Part shown: positions 50,898 to 59,441 of the stretch, piece after piece
Layout of the letters: every line of letters starts with the position of its first letter
Numbering within the stretch: the first letter of the stretch is position 1
NCBI RefSeq assembly: GCF_003234265.2
Contig: NZ_CP126256.1
Coordinates: 806,001-870,000, forward strand
Direction: 5' to 3'
Length of the DNA: 64,000 nt
DNA from: Curtobacterium sp. MCSS17_015
Lineage (GTDB): Bacteria; Actinomycetota; Actinomycetes; Actinomycetales; Microbacteriaceae
Position numbers and translations under genes: made by a program
Notes under the pieces: generated by a model
What the model was told of the DNA's origin: nothing
Databases searched by the model: none
Seen by the model: the letters and a program-made list of their open reading frames with translations, nothing else

Positions 50898-50937
50898 CAC
50901 GGAAGGCCCGGGACGCGTACGTCCCGGGCCTTCCGTG
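50898..50937. terminator. Terminator of the DUF3117 gene
   Basis: A perfect 18-bp stem CACGGAAGGCCCGGGACG (50898-50915)/CGTCCCGGGCCTTCCGTG (50920-50937), loop CGTA, 17 nt after the stop. Confidence 0.9.
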
Positions 50938-50986
50938 CGTCCGGCCCTGGCCTGGAGCTGTCGGTCGCGCCCGCCATGATGGTCAC

Positions 50987-51721
50987 GTGCCCCGGGACCG
51001 CATCCGCAACCTGCCGATCCGCCGTGTCGAGGAGTACCTCGACCCGAGTCCCATGCCCCGCGACGAGTGGCCGGCGACGCTACCACCGGTCCGGCAGCTC
51101 CTCGACGACGGCCTCGAACTCGGCCCCGTGACGGTCCTGGTCGGCGAGAACGGTGTCGGCAAGTCCACCCTGGTCGAGGCGATGGCCCTCGCGTTCGGCA
51201 TGTCGCCGGAGGGCGGATCGACGGGATCGGGGCACTCGACCCGTCCCTCGGAGTCGTCCCTGTCGGAGCACATCCGCGTGGTCCGCGACTTCGGTGCCGC
51301 GCGGAGTGGGTTCTTCCTCCGGGCCGAGACCATGCACGGGCTCTTCACCTCCCTCGAGCAGCACCCGGGCGCCCGACCCGAGACGCGGTACCACGAGCGC
51401 AGTCACGGGGAGTCGTTCCTGGAGTTCGTCATCGACCGCGCACGGTGGCCCGGTCTGTGGCTCCTCGACGAGCCGGAGTCGGCGCTGTCGTTCTCGGGCT
51501 GCCTGACGCTCATCGCGCTCCTGCGGTCCATCGTCGAGGACGGGGTCGGGCAGGTGGTTCTGTCGACCCACTCGCCGGTGCTCGCGGCGTTCCCGGACGC
51601 GACGGTCCTCGAGGTCGGGGAGTGGGGCATCCGGCGGTCCGACTGGGCGGACCTGGACCTCGTCCGGAACCAGCGCGCGTTCCTGCAGGACCCGGGACGG
51701 TACCTGCGGCACCTGGAGTGA
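50987..51721 (+). CDS. AAA/ABC-type ATPase, single domain
   Basis: A 244-residue P-loop ATPase of the AAA_15/RecF-like ABC group. Walker A is VLVGENGVGKST, the middle has a compact insertion, Walker B is LWLLDEPESALS, and the H-switch is LSTHSPVL. There is no transmembrane partner or nuclease fused to it, so a role in DNA metabolism or as a regulatory ATPase is only suggested by the family. The GTG start has CATGAT ending 6 nt upstream (leaderless pattern). It stands alone, convergent with the methyltransferase gene. Confidence 0.85.
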   Translation: MPRDRIRNLPIRRVEEYLDPSPMPRDEWPATLPPVRQLLDDGLELGPVTVLVGENGVGKSTLVEAMALAFGMSPEGGSTGSGHSTRPSESSLSEHIRVVRDFGAARSGFFLRAETMHGLFTSLEQHPGARPETRYHERSHGESFLEFVIDRARWPGLWLLDEPESALSFSGCLTLIALLRSIVEDGVGQVVLSTHSPVLAAFPDATVLEVGEWGIRRSDWADLDLVRNQRAFLQDPGRYLRHLE

Positions 51722-51772
51722 CCCGGGTCTCCCGGCGGACGCACCGACCCGACGCACCCGGTGCCGACCGCG

Positions 51773-52405
51773 TCAGGCCGTGAGCTTCGTCATCTGCAGC
51801 AGCCCGTCGCCCGCGGGGGACAGGGCGCTGCGGACCGCGCCGGAGGTGGAGACCTCGGTGAGGAGCAGGCGGAAGTCCGTGGTCGCACGGTCCCGCTTGA
51901 CGGGGTCGGCGACCTTGCCGCGCCACAGCGCGTGCGGGACGAGCACGGTGCCGCCGGTCTTCGCCAGGCGCAGGCCGTGCTCGACGTACTCGATGACGTG
52001 CTCCGGATCGGCGTCGATGAGGACGACGTCGTAGCTGGCGTCGTTCATCCGCGGCAGCACCTGGGCCGCACGACCCGGGATGAGGCGGACCCGACCGGGA
52101 GCGGTACCGGCGGCGATGAAGGCGTCCCGCGCGTACTGCTGGTGGTCGATCTCGACGTCGATCGTCGTCAGCGTGGCGTCGGGCGCACCCGCGAGCAGGT
52201 ACAGCCCGGACACGCCGAGGCCGGTCCCGATCTCGATGATGCTCGTCGCACGCGATGCGGCGGCGATGACGCTCATCTGCGCCCCGATGGCCGGGGAGAC
52301 CGGTTCGACCCCGAGCTCGAGGGAGTGCTCACGCGCACGGGCGACACCGTCGGGTTCGGAGACGATGTCCTCCGCGAACTTCCAGTTCGAGTCTTTCTCT
52401 GACAC
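51773..52405 (-). CDS. O-methyltransferase family 3 (Rv1220c-like)
   Basis: A 210-residue SAM-dependent O-methyltransferase of the catechol/caffeoyl-CoA type. The SAM motif is IIEIGTGLGVSGLYLL, then TIDVEIDHQQYARDAF and the metal-linked VVLIDADPEHVIEYVEHGLRL. The GTG at 52405 follows GAGGAG by ~6 nt. In Mycobacterium the orthologue lies beside sigE-rseA-htrA-tatB; here tatB follows directly on the other strand and sigE, rseA and htrA are missing. Natural substrate unknown. Confidence 0.88.
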   Translation of the reverse strand: MSEKDSNWKFAEDIVSEPDGVARAREHSLELGVEPVSPAIGAQMSVIAAASRATSIIEIGTGLGVSGLYLLAGAPDATLTTIDVEIDHQQYARDAFIAAGTAPGRVRLIPGRAAQVLPRMNDASYDVVLIDADPEHVIEYVEHGLRLAKTGGTVLVPHALWRGKVADPVKRDRATTDFRLLLTEVSTSGAVRSALSPAGDGLLQMTKLTA

Positions 52406-52468
52406 GCACACTCCTCGTCGGTCAACTCTACGGGTGACTCGCCGACTCCACGCGTTAGGCTCGCTCCC

Positions 52469-52840
52469 GTGAACATCCAGCTCGACAAGATCCTGATCAT
52501 CGGGATCATCGCCGTGCTGTTGCTCGGGCCGCAGCGGCTGCCCCTCTACGCCCAGAAACTCGCCGACTTCGTCAAGGCCGTCCGCCGGTTCGCGGACAAC
52601 GCCAAGGACCGGATGCGCGAGGAGATGGGCCCCGACTTCGACGACGTGGACTGGCAGAAGCTCGACCCGCGTCAGTACGACCCGCGCCGGATCATCCGGG
52701 ACGCCCTGCTCGACTCGCCCTCGTCGGGGGCGGAAGCAGCGACGGCGGCGACCGTGACCGCCGCCAAGGTGCGGGCGCCCGCGCCGGTCGTGCCACTCAC
52801 TGCGGGTGAACCCGCGCCGTTCGACGCCGAAGCGACCTGA
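52469..52840 (+). CDS. tatB: Sec-independent translocase protein TatB
   Basis: A 123-residue TatA/B-family protein: a very short N-terminus, one membrane helix (DKILIIGIIAVLLLGP), an amphipathic helix (QRLPLYAQKLADFVKAVRRFADNAKDRMREEMG), and a Pro/Ala-rich C-terminal tail. The GP motif and glutamate/aspartate-rich region after the amphipathic helix, plus location beside mrp, favour TatB, which with TatC binds twin-arginine signal peptides. The GTG start is 7 nt after TAGGCT (52456-52461) with no ribosome binding site, a clear leaderless example. Confidence 0.88.
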   Translation: MNIQLDKILIIGIIAVLLLGPQRLPLYAQKLADFVKAVRRFADNAKDRMREEMGPDFDDVDWQKLDPRQYDPRRIIRDALLDSPSSGAEAATAATVTAAKVRAPAPVVPLTAGEPAPFDAEAT

Positions 52841-52865
52841 CGTCGGCACACACGGGCACCGGGGG

Positions 52866-54026
52866 TCAGGACAGCGTCAAGCCGAGCTTCCGGCCGGCGA
52901 GTCCCCGACCCATCGCGGTGAGCCGGTCTGCCACGGCGTCGAGCGCGACCGCCGCGGGGTCCGCCGGGTCCCCGAGGACGACCGGGAGGCCCGCATCACC
53001 CCCGGCGCGCAGCGGCACCGAGAGCGGGACCCGGCCGAGCACCGGCACGGGGGCGTCCTGCCCGCGGGACAGGCGCCGAGCGGTCTCGTCCCCGCCGCCC
53101 TCGCCGAACAGGTGCAACACGCTGCCGTCGGGCTGCACGAGCCCCGCCATGTTCTCGACGACGCCGATGACCTTCTGACCGGTCTGCCGCGCGACGATCC
53201 CGCTGCGCTCGGCCACGTCCGCCGCTGCCGCCTGGGGGGTGGTCACGACGAGCACCTCGGCGTGCGGGAGCAGTTGGCCGACCGAGATCGCCACGTCCCC
53301 GGTGCCCGGCGGCATGTCGAGCAGGAGCACGTCGAGGTCGCCGAACCACACGTCGGACAGGAACTGGTTCACGGTCCGGTGCAGCATCGGGCCACGCCAG
53401 GACACCGCGGTCGAGACGTCGTCGACGAACATGCCGATCGAGACGACCTTCACCTCGTGGGCGACCGGCGGCAGGATCATGCTGTCGACGCGGGTCGGCC
53501 GCGGGGCGACGCCGTGCTCGTCGGTGAGGCCCATCAGGCCCGGGATGCTGAAACCGTGCACGTCGACGTCGACGATGCCGACGCGCTGCCCTCGACGGGC
53601 GAGCGCCACGGCGAGGTTCGCCGTGACCGTGGACTTGCCGACGCCGCCCTTGCCGCTCGTCACCGCGATCACCCGGGTCAGCGAATCCGGGGTGAACTGC
53701 ACGCCCTGGGGACGACCCTCGCGCAGCCGCTCCGTGAGGGCCCGACGCACGGCCGGGTCCATCACGGACACGTCCACGTCGACCGTCGCGACGCCCGCCA
53801 CGGAAGCGGCGGCGGACCGCACGTCCCGCTCGATGGTGTCCGCAGCCGGGCACCCCACGATCGTGAGCTGCAGGTCGACGCGCACCGAGCCTCCCGGCTG
53901 GACGTCCACGCCGCGGATCATGTCGAGCTCGGTGACGGGCCGGCGGATCTCGGGGTCGAGGACGCGGCCGAGCGCGGTGAGGACCGCGGCGGCGAGCTGG
54001 TCCTCGGTGGTGGTGCCGTCAGCCAC
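52866..54026 (-). CDS. mrp: Mrp/NBP35-family iron-sulfur carrier ATPase
   Basis: A 386-residue protein: an N-terminal MIP18/DUF59 domain (~10-90, VLDPEIRRPVTELDMI and VGCPAAD) and a deviant Walker A P-loop (VTSGKGGVGKST) ATPase domain with DVDVHGFSIPGLMG and LLLDMPPGTGD. It transfers Fe-S clusters to apoproteins in the family model. The usual CxxC between the switch and the C-terminus is missing (GVVENMAGLVQPDGS), so cluster binding may rely on other residues. Its gene overlaps the DUF1003 gene upstream by 8 nt. Confidence 0.92.
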   Translation of the reverse strand: MADGTTTEDQLAAAVLTALGRVLDPEIRRPVTELDMIRGVDVQPGGSVRVDLQLTIVGCPAADTIERDVRSAAASVAGVATVDVDVSVMDPAVRRALTERLREGRPQGVQFTPDSLTRVIAVTSGKGGVGKSTVTANLAVALARRGQRVGIVDVDVHGFSIPGLMGLTDEHGVAPRPTRVDSMILPPVAHEVKVVSIGMFVDDVSTAVSWRGPMLHRTVNQFLSDVWFGDLDVLLLDMPPGTGDVAISVGQLLPHAEVLVVTTPQAAAADVAERSGIVARQTGQKVIGVVENMAGLVQPDGSVLHLFGEGGGDETARRLSRGQDAPVPVLGRVPLSVPLRAGGDAGLPVVLGDPADPAAVALDAVADRLTAMGRGLAGRKLGLTLS

Positions 54027-54600
54027 GCGTCACCGAACGCTCGTGGCCGTGCCCGCGGTCGTCCAGGTCGTCGAGGTCCTCGGGGTCGCCGTCGCGACGG
54101 TCGAGTTCCTCGAGCAGGGAGCGGAGCTCGGCGCGGATGAAGTCCTTCGAGGCCATGTCGCGCATCGCCAGGCGGAGGGCGACGACCTCGCGGGCCAGGT
54201 ACTCGGTGTCGGCCAGGTTCCGCTCGGCCCGCTGCCGGTCCTGCTCGAACTGCACGCGGTCGCGGTCGTCCTGCCGGTTCTGCGCGAGCAGGATCAGCGG
54301 TGCCGCGTACGAAGCCTGCAGCGAGAGCACCAGGGTCAGCGCGGTGAAGCCGATCGCCGCGGAGTCGAACTGCCACGACTTCGGTGACAGCGTGTTCCAG
54401 CCCATCCAGAGCACGCAGAACAGGGTCAGGCCGATCAGGAACCAGGGCGTGCCCATCGCACGAGCGATGCCCTCGGTCGCGCGACCGAACGCGTCACCGC
54501 GTCCACGTCGACGGGTCGGCAGGACGCGGGTGCGCATGCCCTTCGGGGAGTCGAGGCGTTCCTCCGGCCGCTCCCGGCGGTTCTCATCTGGGCGTGCCAC
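54019..54600 (-). CDS. DUF1003 membrane protein
   Basis: A 193-residue DUF1003 protein. A basic N-terminus (~1-45) precedes two membrane helices (PWFLIGLTLFCVLWMGWN and FTALTLVLSLQASYAAPLILLAQNRQ), where LQASYAAPLILLAQNRQDDRDR is the family signature, then a coiled coil (~110-170) and a charged tail. Function unknown. The GTG at 54600 has AAGGAGG 7 nt upstream, although the gene also overlaps the upstream MgtE-like gene by 17 nt. Second of three genes (MgtE/CBS, DUF1003, mrp). Confidence 0.9.
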   Translation of the reverse strand: MARPDENRRERPEERLDSPKGMRTRVLPTRRRGRGDAFGRATEGIARAMGTPWFLIGLTLFCVLWMGWNTLSPKSWQFDSAAIGFTALTLVLSLQASYAAPLILLAQNRQDDRDRVQFEQDRQRAERNLADTEYLAREVVALRLAMRDMASKDFIRAELRSLLEELDRRDGDPEDLDDLDDRGHGHERSVTRG

Positions 54601-55915
54601 GATTCGTCCTCCTTCCCGAGGGGACCGCCGTGCGGCGGGTGCGGGTCCGCGGTCGCGACGCGGCGCCGGGGTTGGCGTCGGCCGCGTCCTGACTCCGCCA
54701 GTCGTCCGGGAGGACGTGGTCGAGGACGTCGTCGATGGTCACCACCCCGACGAGTCGGTGGGCGTCGTCGACCACGGGGACGGACAGGAGGTTGTAGGTC
54801 GCCATCACGCGCGTGACCTCGGCGGCGCTCGCGTCGACCTTGACCGGCTCGGTCTGCTGGTCGATGAGGGTGCCGAGACGCTCGTTCGGCGGGTACCGGA
54901 GCATGCGCTGGAAGTGCACGAGGCCGAGGAACCGGCCGGTCGGCGGCTCGTACGGCGGCAGCGTGACGCACACCGCGGCGCCGAGCACCGGGGCGAGTTC
55001 GTGGCGACGCACCAGGGCCAGGCCCTCGGCGACGGTCGAGTCGGCGGACAGGATCACCGGCTCGGTCGTCATGAGACCACCCGCGGTGTCCGGCTCGTAC
55101 TCGAGCAGCATGCGGACGTCCTGCGCCTCCTCCGGCTCCATCAGCTCGAGGAGGGCCTCACTGCGCTCGTCGGGCAGCTGCGCCAGCAGGTCGGCTGCGT
55201 CGTCCGGCTGCATCTGGTCGAGGACGTCGGCGGCGCGGGCGTCCCGCAGCGCGGACAGGATCTCGATCCGCTCCTGGTCCGGCATCTCCTCGAGCACGTC
55301 GGCGAGCCGGTTGTCCGGCAGCTCCTCGGCCACTTCGAAGCGGCGCTCGGACGGCAGGTCGAGCAGGGTCGACGCCAGGTCGGCGGGCACCAGGTCGGAG
55401 TAGGCGGCGATGACGTGCTCGGCGGACTGGGACTCACCGGGGAGCTCGTCCTCGGTGACCTCGTTCCACGTGGCGAAGGTGGTCGGCCCCTTGCCGAACG
55501 GCGAGGGCGTGGTCTTCGGCTTGCGCAGGAACAGCTGCGCGATCGACCAGTCGCCCTGCCCGTGGTCCTCGATCGCGACGTCCTCGATGGTCGCCCGGAT
55601 CTGCTCCTTCTTGATGAGCACCTTGCGGCCGAGGATCTCCGCGATCACCCGGACCTCACCGCCGCGCTGCTCGAAGCGGCGCATGTTGACCAGTCCGGTC
55701 GTGATGACCTGCCCGGCACCGATCGAGGTGATCCGGCCGATGCTGACGAAGATACGGCGCTTGCCGGGGACCTCGACGATCAGGCCGACGACCTGCGGGG
55801 CGTCGACGCGGCGGTACACGACGAGGACGTCACGCACCCGGCCGACACGGTCGCCCGCGGGGTCGAAGACGGAGCACCCGGCGAGGCGGGCGACGAAGAC
55901 CTTCGAGGCGCTCAC
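54584..55915 (-). CDS. MgtE N-domain/CBS protein lacking the membrane channel
   Basis: A 443-residue cytoplasmic protein. Residues ~1-130 have two PRC-barrel-like segments (VFDPAGDRVGRVRDVLVV; ITSIGAGQVITTG), ~170-280 match the MgtE intracellular N-domain (DLVPADLASTLLDLP... LEEMPDQERIEILSAL... MQPDDAADLLAQLPDE), and ~285-410 hold a CBS pair (YEPDTAGGLMTTEPVILSAD... VDASAAEVTRVMATYNLLSVPVVD). The five MgtE membrane helices are absent. This matches mycobacterial Rv1232c-like proteins, perhaps a magnesium or nucleotide sensor. GTG 55915 is leaderless (TACGCT 6 nt upstream on the coding strand). Confidence 0.88.
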   Translation of the reverse strand: MSASKVFVARLAGCSVFDPAGDRVGRVRDVLVVYRRVDAPQVVGLIVEVPGKRRIFVSIGRITSIGAGQVITTGLVNMRRFEQRGGEVRVIAEILGRKVLIKKEQIRATIEDVAIEDHGQGDWSIAQLFLRKPKTTPSPFGKGPTTFATWNEVTEDELPGESQSAEHVIAAYSDLVPADLASTLLDLPSERRFEVAEELPDNRLADVLEEMPDQERIEILSALRDARAADVLDQMQPDDAADLLAQLPDERSEALLELMEPEEAQDVRMLLEYEPDTAGGLMTTEPVILSADSTVAEGLALVRRHELAPVLGAAVCVTLPPYEPPTGRFLGLVHFQRMLRYPPNERLGTLIDQQTEPVKVDASAAEVTRVMATYNLLSVPVVDDAHRLVGVVTIDDVLDHVLPDDWRSQDAADANPGAASRPRTRTRRTAVPSGRRTNRGTPR

Positions 55916-56007
55916 CCGTCCAGCGTAGTCGCTCGCCCGCCCCTGCTCGCCGCCCCTTCCCTGGTGGTTCTCGTGTGATCGCAAGGACTCCGGTGGATGA
56001 TGACTGG

Positions 56008-57177
56008 GTGAGCACTCAAAGCCCCTTCGGCGGCCGCACGGCACAGGCGTTCCCCACGCTGCCCCGCGGTGACGTCCTCGGCACCTTCGACAGCTACCCC
56101 GAAGCACAGCGCGTGGTCGCGAAGCTCGCCGAGGCGGACTTCCCGGTCGCCAAACTGTCCATCGTCGGCAACGACCTCAAGACCGTCGAGCGGGTCACCG
56201 GCAAGATGACCTACGGGCGGGCCGCCCTGGCGGGTGCGCTCTCCGGGCTCTGGCTCGGGTTCTTCTTCGGCATCGTCCTGACGCTCTTCTCGCCGCAGGC
56301 CGGCGGGCTCTTCTTCGCCGCGGCCGTCATCGGTGCGGGCTTCGGCATGCTGTACGGGATCGTCTCGTTCGCGATCACGAAGCGGCAGCGGGACTTCACG
56401 AGCATCCACCAGGTCCTCGCCACCACCTACCAGATCGTCGTCGATCCGCAGCTGTCGGGTCAGGCGCAGCGCATCCTCGGTCAGGGCGGCGCGATCGAGC
56501 ACACGTCGTGGGACCAGCCCGGCGGGCCCGGGTACCGCGGGCAGCAGCAGCAGCAGCAGCAGCAGCAGGGCCAGGGGCAGCTCGGCGGGCCCGGCCAGCA
56601 GCAGTGGGGTCCCGGTCCCGGCGTCCCGCCGCAGAGTGCGCCGCCGCAGTACGGCCAGCCTGGTCAGCAGTGGCGTCCGGGCGCTGCGCCGCAGGGGTCG
56701 CCGTACGGCGGTCACGCGACGCCGCACCAGCCGGGAGGCCCGGGGCGGCCCGCCGGACCGGACCAGCAGCAGGGTGGGGACGGAGCAGCGCCGAGCGCTC
56801 CGGGCGGACAGGGGCCGGCGACGCCCCGGTACGGCACGAACGACGGGCCCCGCTACGGCACGAACGACGGAGCGGTCCGTCCGGCTCCGACCGGTGACGG
56901 TCCCGCGCACCGCCCCGCCGCGCCGCGGTACGGGACGAACGAGGGGGCCGCCCGGACACCCGGATCCGACGGCGGTGCCGGTGCCGACCAGGCGCAGCGT
57001 CCGTCCGGGTCGACCCGGAGCTACGGCACGAACGACGGGCCCCGCTACGGCGAGCAGGCTCCGACGTCGGCGGGCGGCACCGGTCCCGCCGCTGAGGGGG
57101 ACCCGGCGACCCCGGACGCCGGGCATCGTCAGGACGACGGCACGGACCGGCGAGCGGGTGACGACCGGCGGGCATGA
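56008..57177 (+). CDS. General-stress-type membrane protein with poly-Gln and YGTN repeats
   Basis: A 389-residue protein. Residues ~20-165 look like the DUF1269/general stress protein 17M-type domain common in actinobacteria: VLGTFDSYPEAQRVVAKLAEADFP, VGNDLKTVERVTGKMTYGRAA, and two membrane segments (ALAGALSGLWLGFFFGIVLTLF, GLFFAAAVIGAGFGMLYGIVSF). After ~170 the protein becomes disordered: nine consecutive Gln, Gly/Pro/Gln-rich stretches, and five repeats of YGTND/EG(P/A). The GTG 56008 follows GATGAT by 6 nt. It is divergent from the MgtE/CBS gene, sharing its promoter region. Function unknown; the tail may mediate phase-like interactions or surface contacts (inference). Confidence 0.83.
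   Translation: MSTQSPFGGRTAQAFPTLPRGDVLGTFDSYPEAQRVVAKLAEADFPVAKLSIVGNDLKTVERVTGKMTYGRAALAGALSGLWLGFFFGIVLTLFSPQAGGLFFAAAVIGAGFGMLYGIVSFAITKRQRDFTSIHQVLATTYQIVVDPQLSGQAQRILGQGGAIEHTSWDQPGGPGYRGQQQQQQQQQGQGQLGGPGQQQWGPGPGVPPQSAPPQYGQPGQQWRPGAAPQGSPYGGHATPHQPGGPGRPAGPDQQQGGDGAAPSAPGGQGPATPRYGTNDGPRYGTNDGAVRPAPTGDGPAHRPAAPRYGTNEGAARTPGSDGGAGADQAQRPSGSTRSYGTNDGPRYGEQAPTSAGGTGPAAEGDPATPDAGHRQDDGTDRRAGDDRRA
56542..56568 (+). repeat. CAG trinucleotide repeat (9 copies)
   Basis: Nine perfect CAG codons encode nine consecutive glutamines in the tail of the stress-type protein. Perfect codon identity in a GC-rich genome that could also use no other G-ending Gln codon reflects composition, but the uninterrupted run makes it prone to slippage and length variation. 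Confidence 0.9.
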
Positions 57178-57267
57178 CGTCCCGTCGCTGCTGCAGGCCG
57201 ACTGCGCGCGTCGACCGCGTCGCCGGCACGTGTCGGATGCGCCGCCGTTCCGGCGGACACCACAGAT

Positions 57268-57313
57268 GACGACGGGCTCCCGGTCGACGCCGATCGACCG
57301 GGAGCCCGTCGTC
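57268..57313. terminator. Bidirectional terminator, 20-bp stem
   Basis: GACGACGGGCTCCCGGTCGA (57268-57287) pairs perfectly with TCGACCGGGAGCCCGTCGTC (57294-57313) around CGCCGA. It lies between the convergent stress-protein gene (ends 57177) and GNAT gene (ends 57350). Confidence 0.92.
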
Positions 57314-57349
57314 GTTCCCGGAGCACTCCGGGTCCGACTCGGTGGGTCG

Positions 57350-57823
57350 TCAGAGGATCTTCGAGAAGCAGACCGACTGTGCAGCGCCCACGTACGGCCC
57401 GAAGTTCGCGATGCGGCGGAAGCCCTCGCGCTCGTAGAACCGGATCGCGCCCTTCTGCTCCGTCCCCGTCTCGAGGACGAGCGCCGGGGATCCGAGGTCG
57501 AGCGCCGCCTCCTCCAGCCGACGCAGGATCAGCGCCGCGACGCCGGACCCGCGGGACTCGGTCCGCACGTACATCCGCTTCACCTCGGCGATCCCGTCGT
57601 CCACCATCCGCAGCCCACCGCACCCGACCGGCGTCCCCGCTTCGTCGCGCGCGACGAAGAACACGGCGATCGAGTCGGCGGTCGGCTTCGGGCCCGGCTC
57701 GGTGTCCGCTCCGTACGTGCTCTCGATCTCGATGCGCTGTGCTGCTCGCAGCCGCTGTGCGTCGGGCGAGTCGAAGTGCTCGACGTCGATCAGGAAGGTA
57801 CTCGAGGGGGCTTCAGCGCTCAC
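57350..57823 (-). CDS. GNAT-family N-acetyltransferase
   Basis: A 157-residue acetyltransferase. The acetyl-CoA region is VKRMYVRTESRGSGVAALILRRLE, and LVLETGTEQKGAIRFYEREGFRRI is the C-terminal half typical of amino-acid or small-molecule acetylating GNATs; the substrate is unknown. The GTG at 57823 is preceded on the coding strand by TAGCCT ending 7 nt upstream (leaderless pattern). It begins 10 nt from the stop of the M24 peptidase gene on the same strand, but its own promoter is inside that gap. Confidence 0.88.
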   Translation of the reverse strand: MSAEAPSSTFLIDVEHFDSPDAQRLRAAQRIEIESTYGADTEPGPKPTADSIAVFFVARDEAGTPVGCGGLRMVDDGIAEVKRMYVRTESRGSGVAALILRRLEEAALDLGSPALVLETGTEQKGAIRFYEREGFRRIANFGPYVGAAQSVCFSKIL

Positions 57824-57833
57824 GAGGCTCAGG

Positions 57834-59318
57834 CTAGCGCGCAGAACGGGCGATCCACCCCTCCACTTCCGAGGGGGTCCGGGGGATGCCGACGGACAGG
57901 TTCTCGGCGCCGTCCTCGGTCACCAGGATGTCGTCCTCGATCCGGACGCCGATCCCGCGGAACTCCTCGGGCACGGTGAGGTCGTCCTGCTGGAAGTACA
58001 GGCCGGGCTCGATCGTGAAGACCATCCCGGGCTGCACGATGCCGTCGAGGTACATCTCCCGCCGGGCCTTCGCGCAGTCGTGGACGTCGAGGCCGAGGTG
58101 GTGGCTCGTGCCGTGCACCATGTAGCGACGGTGGAACTGGTTGTCCGGCTGCAGCGACTCCTCGGCGGAGACCGGCAGGAAGCCCCACTCGGCGGTCTTC
58201 CGCGCGATGACCTCCATCGCGGTGGCGTGCACCTGCCGGAACGTGATGCCCGGCTCGACGATCGCGAACGCGGCGTCGGCGGCCTCGAGCACGGCCTCGT
58301 AGACCATCCGCTGCACGGGGGAGAACGTGCCGCTCACGGGTAGCGTGCGGGTGATGTCGGCCGTGTAGAACGAGTCGACCTCGACCCCGGCATCGATGAG
58401 GATGAGGTCGCCCGGCTGGACGGCGCCGTCGTTGCGGGTCCAGTGCAGGATGCAGGCGTGGTGGCCGGCGGCGGCGATGGTGTCGTAGCCGACCGTGTTG
58501 CCGTCCGCGCGGGCGCGACGGTTGAACGTGCCCTCGACGATGCGCTCGCCGCGGGGGTGCGCGAGCACCGCGTCGAAGTCCGCGATGACGTCGTCGAAGC
58601 CGTACTGGGTCGCGTCGACGGCCTTGCGCAGCTCGTGCACCTCGTAGGGGTCCTTCACGAGGCGGAGTTCGGACAGGTCGCGCGACAGGACGTCGTCGGT
58701 CGCGGGGGTACCGTCCTGCTCCGCCGCTCCGCCGACCGTCGTGCCGAGACGCTCGTCGAGTGCGCGCGTGAAGTCGGGGTCGGCGTCACGGACCACGAGC
58801 ACGGAGGCGTCGAGCCCGGCGAGCGCGTCGTCGAGCTCACCGAGGTCGGCGGTCGCGACGCCGAGGTCGGCCGCGACCTCGGCCAGGGAGGGGCGCGGCC
58901 CGACCCAGAACTCGCCGATCTCCGGGTTGGCGTAGAACTCCTCCGAGTCGCGGCCCGCCGTCGCACGGAAGTACAGGGTGGCGTCGTGTCCGCTGCCGTT
59001 CGGCGCGAGGACGAGCACGGAGCCGACCACGGTGTCCGTGCCCCACCCGGTCAGGTGGGCGAAGGCGGAGTGCGGGCGGAACGGGTAGTCGCAGTCGTTC
59101 GAGCGGACCTTCGCCTGTCCCGCCGGCACGACGATCGTGCGGCCGGTGTGCAGCTCGGACAGACGGGCACGACGTGCGGCGGCGAAGGCCGACTGCTCGC
59201 GTGGCGCCGGCAGCGGACGCTCCCGTTCGGCCCAGTTCGAAGCGATGTGGTCCTTGAACACGGACGAGCCGGGAGTGGTGGAGCGGTTGCTCGTCGCGCG
59301 GGGAGTGGTGTCGGCCAT
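57834..59318 (-). CDS. pepP: Xaa-Pro aminopeptidase (M24B)
   Basis: A 494-residue M24 metallopeptidase that releases N-terminal residues before proline. The N-terminal AMP_N domain starts near FAAARRARLSEL and includes NDCDYPFRPHSAFAHLTGW. The metal ligands are seen as LILIDAGVEVDSFYTADITR (two Asp), VHGTSHHLGLDVHD (His), FTIEPGLYF (Glu) and VRIEDDILVT (Glu). ATG 59318 is chosen (GATGAT 7 nt upstream); ATGs at 59327 and 59330 are alternatives. Orphan gene followed by the GNAT. Confidence 0.93.
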   Translation of the reverse strand: MADTTPRATSNRSTTPGSSVFKDHIASNWAERERPLPAPREQSAFAAARRARLSELHTGRTIVVPAGQAKVRSNDCDYPFRPHSAFAHLTGWGTDTVVGSVLVLAPNGSGHDATLYFRATAGRDSEEFYANPEIGEFWVGPRPSLAEVAADLGVATADLGELDDALAGLDASVLVVRDADPDFTRALDERLGTTVGGAAEQDGTPATDDVLSRDLSELRLVKDPYEVHELRKAVDATQYGFDDVIADFDAVLAHPRGERIVEGTFNRRARADGNTVGYDTIAAAGHHACILHWTRNDGAVQPGDLILIDAGVEVDSFYTADITRTLPVSGTFSPVQRMVYEAVLEAADAAFAIVEPGITFRQVHATAMEVIARKTAEWGFLPVSAEESLQPDNQFHRRYMVHGTSHHLGLDVHDCAKARREMYLDGIVQPGMVFTIEPGLYFQQDDLTVPEEFRGIGVRIEDDILVTEDGAENLSVGIPRTPSEVEGWIARSAR

Positions 59319-59441
59319 GTCCCCCATCATCGCACCGCGCTTCCGGGTCTTCGCGTGGCGGGCGTCCGATCGGATCGACCCGGCCGGTTCCGCGACGCAG
59401 GGGGAGCGTTCCGCGGCCACCTGTGGCGGCATCGGAACACG

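Noticed and set aside
56542..57060. CRISPR-like repeat array
   Set aside because: The repeats are in-frame codon repeats (CAG, YGTN) of a protein tail, not spaced direct repeats; no cas genes exist in the window.
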